From positions 1-50,033 of the forward strand of contig CAMOGQ010000005.1 of the NCBI GenBank assembly GCA_946614165.1: a DNA stretch of 50,033 nt. Direction: 5' to 3'. How positions within the stretch are numbered: the stretch's first letter is position 1; every line of letters starts with the position of its first letter. The translations under genes and the position numbers were made by a program. This DNA comes from an uncultured Lachnospiraceae bacterium (GTDB lineage Bacteria > Bacillota > Clostridia > Lachnospirales > Lachnospiraceae). Shown piece after piece: positions 26,580-34,810 of this stretch. The notes beneath the pieces are model-generated. The model ran no database searches, had not been told where the DNA came from, and saw only the letters and a program-made list of their open reading frames with translations.

Positions 26580-26784
26580 GTACCGCCCGGATAAAGAGAA
26601 AAAGTGTCCTTATTTGCAGAGAGCGGTTTTATCTGCCCTGTCTTCTTTTTCTTGATTATTTCAGCAAAAAACGTATTCCCAAATGGATTACCGTATTCAG
26701 TATGATGCTGTTCTATGTATCTCCTTCCAGTCTTCCTGGATCCTCCGAACCCGATTATTCTGAAAAGCTGAAAGCAGCGCCACC

Positions 26785-26817
26785 CTGCCGTCAGAATGCC
26801 GTCAATATGCCGTCAAC
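26785..26817. repeat. Iteron cluster 2: three tandem 11-bp repeats
   Basis: CTGCCGTCAGA, ATGCCGTCAAT and ATGCCGTCAAC run head to tail at an 11-bp period. The third copy overlaps the stop codon of the ParR-like gene. The core TGCCGTCA is identical to cluster 1, ~435 bp away. Confidence 0.7.
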
Positions 26818-27106
26818 CCATATTCATGGCATCCATGAAGTCCATGGCTTCATCTGGGATGTCCGGGACATCCATGATCTCATCTCTTGTATCTGACGAT
26901 CCTTCTGCTGTTTTCGAAGGTGTAACTGCAACAGAAAACAGCTCCTGACCTTCCTCACCAAGGCGTGCTCTGTTCAGTATGAGATTTACAAATGCATTCA
27001 CTGAAAGGCTGCGGTCCTTTGTCATCCTGTGGAGCCACTCGTATAATTCCCTGTCTTCTCTTCTGTCCAGATCGAGCCTAAATGTGAACTTCTTTATTTC
27101 GCTCAT
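26813..27106 (-). CDS. parR: ParR-like ribbon-helix-helix adaptor
   Basis: 97 residues, starting 3 bp after the ParM-like stop. The N-terminus (KKFTFRLDLDRREDRELYEWLHRM...LSVNAFVNLILNRAR) has a strand followed by two helices, as in RHH DNA-binding proteins. The acidic C-terminus (DEIMDVPDIPDEAMDFMDAMNMG) is the part that in ParR proteins contacts the ParM filament. It probably binds the 11-bp iterons that start at its own stop codon and links them to the actin-like filament. The assignment rests on size, gene order and iterons rather than on a direct match. Confidence 0.65.
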   Translation of the reverse strand: MSEIKKFTFRLDLDRREDRELYEWLHRMTKDRSLSVNAFVNLILNRARLGEEGQELFSVAVTPSKTAEGSSDTRDEIMDVPDIPDEAMDFMDAMNMG

Positions 27107-27109
27107 CCC

Positions 27110-28048
27110 TTACCTCTGTCCGCGTCTCAGCTGTGCAAGCGCCAGGGCCTCATACCCTTTGGCATTGGCCCGGATATCATCGATGAACCTGCACTTCTCC
27201 CTTAAATCATCCGGCAGATACTTCCTGACCGTCTGGGCACCCCCTCCCATGAACGTATAGAGCATATTGTCGGGATCGTACTCCCACTCTCCAAGAAGGG
27301 ACATAAGGTCATTCACATATTCCTGTGCGGCATTTTCCATGATCCGGATATGCTTCTCGTTGGCTACGGCCTCCGGACCTTTTTTAAGGAATTCGTCGTA
27401 GTAGCTGTAGTGTGCGTTATAGCCGGTCTCTGTGAGGATCTTCTCCCTCATCTTCCGGATGCAGACCTCTGCCCCGAACTTGTCTGTATGACACCTCTCC
27501 ACGATGGGTCTTCCGTTCACGATCATGATGGTAGAAAGCGTCCCGTTCCCCACATCAATCAGTACGTTCATGCCCTTATAGCTCCTGATATCTGCGGCAA
27601 TCGCGGCAAATCCCTGCGGGAAGAGCATCACGTCCCTGATGTTCACCGTCCTTGTCTCATCCCTGTATGTGAAACGGTATCTTCCTCCATGCAGGAGGTA
27701 CTCTTTGAAGCTGTCCTTCTGTGATCCATACCAGAGAAGTGGGAGACCTGCCGCGATGATGACCTGGGCATCTCCCTTTATATCCCTGGTCCTCAGCTCC
27801 TTTGCAAGTGCCATCGCTGTGAGGATATGATTGTCCTCATCACCGGATTTCACGTGGGAAAAGGCTTTATGGTCTTCTCCCACGATGTAGTATCTGTCCT
27901 CAAAAAGGATGTGATCGCTGTTCAGGTAAGGTTTTGTATCGGATGCCGTAATCCCTGACCGCACCGTGTAATTCCTGGTCTTCACGTGTCCGTAGCCGTG
28001 ATCGATCCCGATGATCTCTGCGCCGTTAAAATTGAATCTCTCTGCCAC
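27110..28048 (-). CDS. parM: ParM-like actin family ATPase (plasmid segregation)
   Basis: 312 residues from GTG at 28048, chosen because AGGAG lies 9 nt upstream; a TTG at 28093 would add 15 basic residues. Actin-fold motifs are visible: phosphate 1 GIDHGYGHVKT (~14-24), phosphate 2 VLIDVGNGTLSTI (~162-174) and adenosine FMGGGAQTV (~262-270). It forms filaments that push plasmid copies apart in the ParMRC scheme. It overlaps the end of the ATPase gene by 23 bp, so it is translationally coupled to it, which is unusual for parM. ParR-like follows immediately. Confidence 0.8.
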   Translation of the reverse strand: MAERFNFNGAEIIGIDHGYGHVKTRNYTVRSGITASDTKPYLNSDHILFEDRYYIVGEDHKAFSHVKSGDEDNHILTAMALAKELRTRDIKGDAQVIIAAGLPLLWYGSQKDSFKEYLLHGGRYRFTYRDETRTVNIRDVMLFPQGFAAIAADIRSYKGMNVLIDVGNGTLSTIMIVNGRPIVERCHTDKFGAEVCIRKMREKILTETGYNAHYSYYDEFLKKGPEAVANEKHIRIMENAAQEYVNDLMSLLGEWEYDPDNMLYTFMGGGAQTVRKYLPDDLREKCRFIDDIRANAKGYEALALAQLRRGQR

Positions 28049-29942
28049 TTGTCTCTTTCTCCTCTTCTCTTTTGTATATATGCCTGTAGGCAAATTCGCC
28101 GCTCATGCTGTCATAGCCGGCAACTTCCAGTATCTCGTCCACCTTATAGTCCTTCAGGAACACTATGGTCTGAAAGGCAAGAAGCTCCCTGTTGATCTGA
28201 TCAGAGGCTATGCCCTGATATGCTGCATTCTTCCGGACCAGGTTTGCGCATTTGGTCAGCACCGATCCTGCTGAATCGGCATGGATCGTCATGAAGATCC
28301 TGCATCCGGAGCCGGCAAGCGTGATCGCAGATGCGATCTCCGGCCCCTTGACTTCTCCTATCCCGAAGACATTGGAGCTCGTGACCAGTGCCAGCCTCCC
28401 GAGAGCCTCCAGGGGACAGTACTGCTGTCCCTCCTGCGGATGCATCATCACGTTCTCGAACATGATCCCCTTCCTGTCAGAGAACAGCTCGTCCGTCTCC
28501 TGGATGATCAGGATCGCAGCGCTCTTCTCGTACTGCTCCAGGAACCAGTTGGCAAGCTCCGTCTTTCCGGCCCCTGTGGCACCTGCGAACAGGACCGCCT
28601 TGCTGTGCAGGGCGCAGTCCGCAAGATAGTCCCTTACCACTTCATTGAACATGCCTGCTTTCAGGAAATAATCATCCATGGGCTTTTCTTTCGAGTGCTT
28701 TCGGATGGCCATGTAGGCATTCCCACTGCTGGAGATGTAATTTGCCGTAATCGTGATCCGCATCCGGTACAGAGGATGAGAATGGTCATGGAACTCCTGC
28801 TGTGCCACGTCTATCTGCCGGTTGTTCTTTATCGCCACCATGATGATGAACCTGGAATAATCATCTTCATCCATAAAGGACAGATTGGAAGCATAGGTCT
28901 TTCCGCCGATCCGGACCGTGATATCGTTCGGACCGCAGAGCTTGATGTCTGTGATCATGGGATCGTTTATGAGGGGCTTTATGATGTAATAGTCAAAAAG
29001 GGCCTCGTGGAGCTTTGCCATGACCGCGGTCCGGTTCTCCAGAGCCGTGATATGCATGGTTTTTACGACCTTTTCGGTAAAGTATTTCTCTGTCGGCCTC
29101 AGAAAGGCCCTTATCGCCTCTTCCTGGGCCTTTTTACCCAGGGTGTTGAGTCTCCATAGGAGTTTCTTGTATTCGTGCCTCTGGCCGCCTTCTGAGGCGT
29201 TTCTGAGGCAAAGGCGGAAAGCCTTCATAAAACTCTCATAGGAGCCCTTTATCGAGGTCTTAAGGAGCTTCCTGTCCAGGTCCTCTAGGTCATATACCAG
29301 ATCAGCAAACGGATCCACTTCGAACAGGTCCCTCTTCTCATAATGGTCCAGCCCGTTCAGGAACGGCTTGTCCCTTGAACAGCCGGAATACTTTGATTCC
29401 TGTGCGGCCAGGTAATTGTCATGGAGCTGGATCTGCCAGTCGGTATAATATCTCCTGGCTCCGGGAGGTATGATCAGTTCCGGTGCCGCCTCTTCGATCT
29501 CTTCCGTCTCTCCCATCCCAGCATAGAACTGCCGGAATATGTCCTCTACCAGCTTTTCTATATAGGCCCTGGGCCTTTTATCGAGGTATGCCCTCAGCAT
29601 CGTACAGAGCACAATCCTGCCGTCCGTGATGCCGGCTGTGATGGACAGTATGTCGATGCGGACGGTCTCAACAGACTCAAGGCAGACATACATGGCTCCT
29701 GTAATAGCAGATATCCCATGCGCGATATGATGCCTCGTGATCCCGATAAAGACCGGGTCTGCCCACTCTCCTCCCCTGTCAGGGATCAGGTCCCTGGCCA
29801 GGCGTCGCATGTTCGTCCCCTTTGCCAGAGGAACGCACTCACTTTCCGGGAATATCCTGTGAGAGCTGCAGCCTATGTCAAAGCCTGGCCATCCTGTCAC
29901 TGTATATAGCTCGAACACTTTGTTGTCATCATGGCCTGTCAC
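28026..29942 (-). CDS. CpaF/VirB11-family secretion ATPase
   Basis: 638 residues. The start is GTG at 29942, overlapping the lipoprotein stop (GTGA) with GGAGAGG 7 nt before. The C-terminal half has the T2SS/T4SS ATPase core: Walker A GATGAGKTE (~455), the Asp/Glu-rich box LIIQETDEL, GIGEVKGPEIASAITLAGSG (~525-545) and the His box MTIHADS (~550). The N-terminal ~300 residues are unusual and match no motif known to me. Such ATPases power pilus assembly or secretion from the cytosolic face of the membrane. No inner-membrane pilus platform (TadB/C-like) or pilin gene is visible in the window, so the partner machine is unknown. Confidence 0.8.
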   Translation of the reverse strand: MTGHDDNKVFELYTVTGWPGFDIGCSSHRIFPESECVPLAKGTNMRRLARDLIPDRGGEWADPVFIGITRHHIAHGISAITGAMYVCLESVETVRIDILSITAGITDGRIVLCTMLRAYLDKRPRAYIEKLVEDIFRQFYAGMGETEEIEEAAPELIIPPGARRYYTDWQIQLHDNYLAAQESKYSGCSRDKPFLNGLDHYEKRDLFEVDPFADLVYDLEDLDRKLLKTSIKGSYESFMKAFRLCLRNASEGGQRHEYKKLLWRLNTLGKKAQEEAIRAFLRPTEKYFTEKVVKTMHITALENRTAVMAKLHEALFDYYIIKPLINDPMITDIKLCGPNDITVRIGGKTYASNLSFMDEDDYSRFIIMVAIKNNRQIDVAQQEFHDHSHPLYRMRITITANYISSSGNAYMAIRKHSKEKPMDDYFLKAGMFNEVVRDYLADCALHSKAVLFAGATGAGKTELANWFLEQYEKSAAILIIQETDELFSDRKGIMFENVMMHPQEGQQYCPLEALGRLALVTSSNVFGIGEVKGPEIASAITLAGSGCRIFMTIHADSAGSVLTKCANLVRKNAAYQGIASDQINRELLAFQTIVFLKDYKVDEILEVAGYDSMSGEFAYRHIYKREEEKETSGREIQF

Positions 29943-31114
29943 TGCAGCACCTCTCCTTCGTCGTAATCAGGTCCTTCCTCTTCTGCTGTACCTTCCCCTT
30001 CCGGAAGGTCTTCCTTCTCTTCGGTCTCCTCCAGAAGCTCCAGCGAGTAGGTGAATGTCCTCTCTTCCATCCCGCCTGCTGTGAGCATATAAGTCCCCTG
30101 CGTCAGCTGGCACTCTCCTTCCATCCTTCCGATATCCGTGACAGCAAGCTCAAGATCGGCGTCTTCTCCTGTGAGGATGACTTTTGGCGCAAGGGCCGTG
30201 CCGGTCTTTGTGTATTTGACGGTGATCCTGTATCTGCCAGGGATCCCGACCTGCACACTGTATGTACCGTCTGACAGCCTCTCCAGATCCGTTTCGATCT
30301 CATTACGCTCATTAAAATCAGTGCTTTCGGTATAGGAAGTCCCGTCCACATAGCGGAATACGCCCATCCCATCTACAGAGTAGTATCCGGTCTTCATCCA
30401 GTCCGGGATATGGATCTCAAGGATATTGGAGCGGAGGAAGGAATAATCGTTCACTGTAAAGTCTTCCATCGAGACCAGGCATCTGGTATCCGCTTTGATA
30501 TAGAGCGTATTAAGATACGTTCCCACATAGGCTTCCACTTCATAATCACGGCCTTTTTCCAGGCTGCCGCTTTTCCCCCTGATGGTGCCGCCTCTCGTGA
30601 CATTTCCGGACCTGATATAATTCCCTCCTGCCCTGTCGATGATAACGGACGATGTTCCAAGGTCCTTCAGCTTCGAAGCGTCCGAATGGTTATTCACGAG
30701 AAGGCTCTTTTCCGTGGTCGAAACGCTGTACCTTCCGGAAGGAGTCTCCGCAAGCCCGCTTATTCCAAGCGTCCATCCCATATCCTCCCACCTCATGAAA
30801 TCAAAATCCTCATCCAGGACCCCTCCTGTGCAGTAGATCAGCTGGTCACCGCTGTAGAACGTTGGGATCTTCTCATAATCATCCGTGTAATAGAGCGTGT
30901 AGGAATCACCCGTCCTTTTCGGGAAATTCTTCAAAGCAAAAGAGGAATCATTTAAGTAGAGCGGCTTGTAGGCTCCGTCATGAAAGACATAAAAGCTGCC
31001 ATCTTCCAGCTGTGAAAGCTCTGTCAGCATTGTTTCTTCAGTCTCTTTGCTGCTCCCGCAGCCGGTCAGGACAATGGCAGCCGTGAGGACCGCCAGTATC
31101 AGTTTGAACTTCAT
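29939..31114 (-). CDS. Lipoprotein heading the ATPase-ParM operon
   Basis: 391 residues from the ATG at 31114 (AAGGAAG site; the longer frame to 31156 adds residues before a clear lipoprotein signal). Lipobox LTGC (Cys19). The mature protein is strand-rich, with repeated GxYxVxxxxPGRYxI-type units (YSVQVGIPGRYRITVKY, TYMLTAGG, and SGRYSVSTTEKSLLVNN) that suggest several small beta-sandwich domains. It ends in a Glu-rich tail. Exported and membrane-anchored. Its stop overlaps the ATPase start by 4 nt, so it is the first gene of a four-gene operon from box E. Confidence 0.75.
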   Translation of the reverse strand: MKFKLILAVLTAAIVLTGCGSSKETEETMLTELSQLEDGSFYVFHDGAYKPLYLNDSSFALKNFPKRTGDSYTLYYTDDYEKIPTFYSGDQLIYCTGGVLDEDFDFMRWEDMGWTLGISGLAETPSGRYSVSTTEKSLLVNNHSDASKLKDLGTSSVIIDRAGGNYIRSGNVTRGGTIRGKSGSLEKGRDYEVEAYVGTYLNTLYIKADTRCLVSMEDFTVNDYSFLRSNILEIHIPDWMKTGYYSVDGMGVFRYVDGTSYTESTDFNERNEIETDLERLSDGTYSVQVGIPGRYRITVKYTKTGTALAPKVILTGEDADLELAVTDIGRMEGECQLTQGTYMLTAGGMEERTFTYSLELLEETEEKEDLPEGEGTAEEEGPDYDEGEVLQ

Positions 31115-31171
31115 TAAAGATCTTCCTTTCTGTCTGGGTTTTGGAGGATCATTCATATCCCCTCTGCTATC

Positions 31172-31182
31172 TATATGTCAGA
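31172..31182 (-). promoter_or_regulatory. Shared upstream box (copy E)
   Basis: TATATGTCAGA on the + strand, 57 bp before the lipoprotein start of the ATPase-ParM operon. Confidence 0.5.
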
Positions 31183-31201
31183 CCCGTTCTGCTCCAGAAC
31201 A

Positions 31202-31230
31202 AAGAAAAGACAGCCCTTTCGGACTGTCTT
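31202..31230 (-). terminator. Terminator of the ParA operon
   Basis: AAGACAG(CC) / (GG)CTGTCTT stem, followed on the minus strand by TTTTCTTTG. It lies 52 bp after the RHH partner stop. Confidence 0.8.
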
Positions 31231-31281
31231 ACCCCAAAATTTATTTTATATACAAAATACACTTAATGCATATAATATATT

Positions 31282-31791
31282 TTATTTATTTCTTTCGATC
31301 TGTTTCTTTGTTTCTTCCACGTAGATCTTAGCAAGGAAGTTGATCGCAACAGAGACATTCTGGCCATTGGCGAAGCACGCCCTGGTGAATTCTTCCTTCA
31401 GTTCTTCCGGAACATAGGCTACCAGCTTGTCTCTCTTTACCTGGCCGGGATTCTCGACTTCGTATTCTGTCCCGTTCACGTTGAACGTGACTGCCGGATT
31501 GTAGCTGAGAGCAGGCCTGCCGGCCTTTTTCACTTCTTTCTTTACAGTCTTTTTTTCAGGTGCGGGAGCATCTTCCTTCGTAACTGCTTCTTCCTTGGGT
31601 TTCTTTACTGCCGGTCTCTTTTTCTGCGTCTTCTTTTCTTCCTGTTCAGAAGCTGCAGGCTGTTCCTTTTCTTCTATCTCTTCCAGCAGGCTTGCCTTGA
31701 AGCCTGTATCCTTGCTGTCCTGATCGATGACCGACTGATTGAGTACACTGTTCAAAAAACTTCCAGGTCTTGCCGCTTTCGTCTTTGCCAT
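31282..31791 (-). CDS. ParB-like partner: Lys-rich linker plus C-terminal RHH domain
   Basis: 169 residues, 12 bp after ParA. A short N-terminal segment (MAKTKAARPGSFLNSVLNQ) probably touches ParA, as in other small partition partners. A Lys/Glu/Pro-rich linker follows (~50-105) with KKAGRP, an AT-hook-like core. The C-terminus (VKRDKLVAYVPEELKEEFTRACFANGQNVSVAINFLAKIYVEET) looks like a ribbon-helix-helix. It most likely binds the AT-rich island array upstream of parA and tethers it to ParA. The AT-hook reading is tentative. It is not a canonical ParB with a Spo0J/HTH core. Confidence 0.6.
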   Translation of the reverse strand: MAKTKAARPGSFLNSVLNQSVIDQDSKDTGFKASLLEEIEEKEQPAASEQEEKKTQKKRPAVKKPKEEAVTKEDAPAPEKKTVKKEVKKAGRPALSYNPAVTFNVNGTEYEVENPGQVKRDKLVAYVPEELKEEFTRACFANGQNVSVAINFLAKIYVEETKKQIERNK

Positions 31792-31803
31792 ACCATGCCC
31801 CTC

Positions 31804-32571
31804 TTACTTTCCATACCTTTTGATGATCTCTTTTGCTAATACCATGTAATCATCAGCCGCATTGCATCCCGGTGCATAATCCAGAAGCATCATGCCTGCA
31901 GCCTGCGCGTTCTTTACATCCTGGCATGTCCTCACAGGAGCGAAAACATGGAACCCAAGCTCCTTTCCTTTGATGGGGAGGTTTTCCTTGCAGTCCCTTC
32001 CCAGTGCAGTCCTCTGGTCATAGGCCGTGATAAAGACGCCGTAGACCTTCAGCTTGTCATTGAAAGCATCCCTGACCTGGTTTATGAAGCCCAAGATCGT
32101 ATTGAGCCCGCCCAGAGCATAGATATCTGCGCTGACAGGAATGATCACGCCGTCAGCAGCAAACAGTGCCATAGAGGTATAGAATTCAAGTGTGGGGGCC
32201 GTATCGATGATGCAGTAATCGTAATCACTCTTCTCTTCGATCTCTTTGAGGGCCTTTTTAAGAGTCACAAGGTTGGCCGGTCTTGACGTATATTTCATCT
32301 GCACGCCTGCCAGAGCCGGATCGCTTGCGATGATGTCCCCGATGTCCGTATGCTGCACGGCTTCCTCAGCGCTGCATTCTCCTTCAAGCAGATCGTACAG
32401 CGTACTTTCTCCGTCGATAACAGCATGATAGGTTGCTGAGCTGTTCCCCTGGGGATCTGTATCTATGAACAGTACCTTCTTTCCTTTTTTCATAAAAACA
32501 TCGGCAAGAGCAAGCGCTGTCGTGCTCTTGCCTACACCGCCCTTGTTGTTGGCGATAACTATCGTTTGCAT
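31804..32571 (-). CDS. parA: ParA-family partition ATPase
   Basis: 255 residues with an AAGGAGG site. It shows the deviant Walker A KGGVGKST (~9-16), IDTDPQGNSS (Walker A', ~38-47), YDYCIIDTAP (Walker B, ~117-126) and LGGLNTI. It has no N-terminal HTH, so it belongs to the short type Ib-like ParA. It works on the nucleoid to position plasmid copies with its partner gene downstream. This is the second partition system in the window besides ParM/ParR. Confidence 0.9.
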   Translation of the reverse strand: MQTIVIANNKGGVGKSTTALALADVFMKKGKKVLFIDTDPQGNSSATYHAVIDGESTLYDLLEGECSAEEAVQHTDIGDIIASDPALAGVQMKYTSRPANLVTLKKALKEIEEKSDYDYCIIDTAPTLEFYTSMALFAADGVIIPVSADIYALGGLNTILGFINQVRDAFNDKLKVYGVFITAYDQRTALGRDCKENLPIKGKELGFHVFAPVRTCQDVKNAQAAGMMLLDYAPGCNAADDYMVLAKEIIKRYGK

Positions 32572-32639
32572 TTATATTCCTCCTTGAAAGTGAGTTTCAT
32601 CTGTATCCTGTATTGTACTCTTCTGTTTCCGAGCAGTCA

Positions 32640-34770
32640 ATATATTTTAGTAATATAATGTATTTTGTATATAAAATATAATTTAGGAATTTTATATATA
32701 ATATTGTTCTGCAAATAGAAATGCTGTTTCCGGTATTTCTGCCATCTTCCACATCTTTCTTGGGTAACTGAATGCCAGAGGGTATCCACTCCACTCCTCT
32801 TCTCTCCAGGCTGTGCTAACAGCAGATTATGAACGTATATTTTATATATAAAATAGATATTATGTACTGTTCTGTTTTCTTCATCCAGCCACTGGCCACG
32901 GGCCCGCAGCAATCGTGTGTCTCATGCCTGAAATGATACTTCCTTATGTGTGACACCCTATATTATCCCGTGTATTTTATATATATAATATATTTTGTTA
33001 CTATTATGTTTTTTATCTGTTTTATGTATTTTATATATTTTGATACTTATATATATTATATACATTTTATCATTTTTATGTATTTTGATTCTTTTATATA
33101 TTAAGTCACTATTATCATACATTCAGCCTTCCCGGATACTCCTGGCACGGTTATTTTAGATATATAATGTATATAATATACATAATATATTTAATTATTT
33201 TAATCCATTTTATGTTTAATATGTATTTTATATATTTAAGTGTTTTTATCAATTTTATGTTTCTAATATATTTTATATTTATATTATATTTAATGTATTT
33301 AATGATTTTTATGTATTTTAATTATTTTATATATTTTATTACCAGAGTAGTATCATTAAATCCTCCCGTATCTTTGCATCAGATGACAGCAGCACCCATG
33401 GTAAGGAGCTATAATTCAGTCAGAGGATATAAAATACATTTTATATATATAATGTATTTTATGTTTTTTATAACCATTTTTTCTTTGTCATATGACTGCG
33501 ATCCTTTATAGCCGTTAAGATCCATAAGCATATCCCAATGGCATATTGCTCTGTCGGAGCCTTTCCGTATCCCTTAAGATCATTTTCAGAGTAGCTCAGG
33601 CAGCCTGGACCATCTTTCTCAAATCAGAGATAAGAGCTCCTGTGAGCAGAGTTGTTGAACTAGTTAAGTACATTTTATAGACAAAATACATTCTGGTAAT
33701 AATATGTATTTTATTTCTTTTAACCATGACACTGCGCAGCGATCAGGCAATGCAAGTGCCCCGTCCGTAAGTCTGAGATGAGAGAAGGAACACCTTATCC
33801 GTCCGAAGTACCCGCAGTTGCCTCATGCAGCCTGTCTGGACAGCAGAAGGCGACACAGTCCTTCATTCCATCCAGCGGCTTACATACCCTTCTAAAGTGA
33901 TTTATACATTTAATAGATATTATCTATTTTATGTATATAATTATTTTTGTTGATTAGATATATTTTATATATATTATTGTTTTTCTTTATTTTATGCGGT
34001 TTTCTGTTTTTAATAGGGGTATCAGATGTATAGCTGACGCAGGCTTTGTATATCGGGCATATGCAAGGAGAGCAGAGTATTGTATATAAAAAAGCTATCT
34101 GGAATATGCCGAGAAGAAGAGTCTGCCTCCATCATAGTTTGGTGCAAGGAGCGTGGACATGAAGAGAGGGAGGAGAGGGAAAGGATACTATGGTATAAGA
34201 GTTGGAGGAGAAGAGAAGAGTGCCGACTCCTGCTGTCTGTTCCATATGACAGGGCAGGAGAGGAGAGTATGGACTTGCATTCCGGAAATAATGAAAGAGG
34301 GCAGGAGAGAAGAGGATTGAATCGAGGATCAGAAACAGATAGCTCCACTTTGCTGTGAGGCTATTTCCGGTCAACTACCAGAAAAAGGATGACATACGAG
34401 AGCATTATTCACAGCTTTCGCTTATTAAGCATACGCATGGGCCTCAAACCCTTTCATGATGATAATTCCGGGCCCAATAAAGACATATAGAAAACCTATC
34501 TTCCAGCCCAGGACTATTTCGCTCCCATCAGATGGCTGTTCACAGAGCCTGATAATCCTTTTCTAACCAAGTCAGAATCATTGATAAGCTCTTCTTCCTG
34601 ACTGAATGACTTAGCCAGGACCAGCTTCTTGAAGATATACCGTAAACAATAAATCCCTGCAGGTATCTTCAGAGATTCTATATTCTGATGCAAAGTCTTT
34701 TGAATATTTTATATCTATTATCTATAATATATACATAATATATTATATGTATTTTATTCTATTAAAATAG
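32640..34770. repeat. Array of AT-rich islands (TATTTTATATA-type) upstream of parA
   Basis: This 2.2-kb gene-free stretch (32572-34810) alternates between nearly pure A/T islands and ordinary DNA. Islands lie near 32640-32700, 32837-32866, 32965-33130, 33150-33345, 33428-33480, 33660-33715, 33895-34010 and 34690-34770. The islands are built from variants of TATTTTATATA and its complement, often arranged as inverted pairs such as TATTTTATATATAAAATA. Similar short islands lie just after the ParB-like gene (31240-31285) and at 48478-48515. The spacing is roughly 130-270 bp. Likely roles are centromere-like partition site, DNA-bending or replication site. No coding sequence in this stretch is believable. 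Confidence 0.7.
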
Positions 34771-34808
34771 AGCAGGATCGGCCTGAATCCAGGCTTTTCC
34801 TGCTCTAT
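34760..34808 (-). terminator. Terminator of the recJ-like gene
   Basis: ATAGAGCAGGA / TCCTGCTCTAT outer stem with inner GCCTG / CAGGC, followed on the minus strand by TTTTAATAG. Confidence 0.75.
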
Positions 34809-34810
34809 GT

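Noticed and set aside
26317-26817. Iterons as a CRISPR array
   Set aside because: Repeats are 11 bp and tandem without spacers; no cas genes.
28026-31114. Conjugation (type IV secretion) system
   Set aside because: Only one ATPase and a lipoprotein are present; no relaxase, coupling protein or VirB4 is visible in the window.
33167-33511. Open frame of 114 residues in the AT-rich array
   Set aside because: It is almost only Ile, Phe, Tyr and Met from A/T-repeat DNA and has no ribosome binding site.
34080-34358. Arg/Glu-rich open frame in the island array
   Set aside because: Low-complexity purine-rich DNA, no ribosome binding site and no domain.
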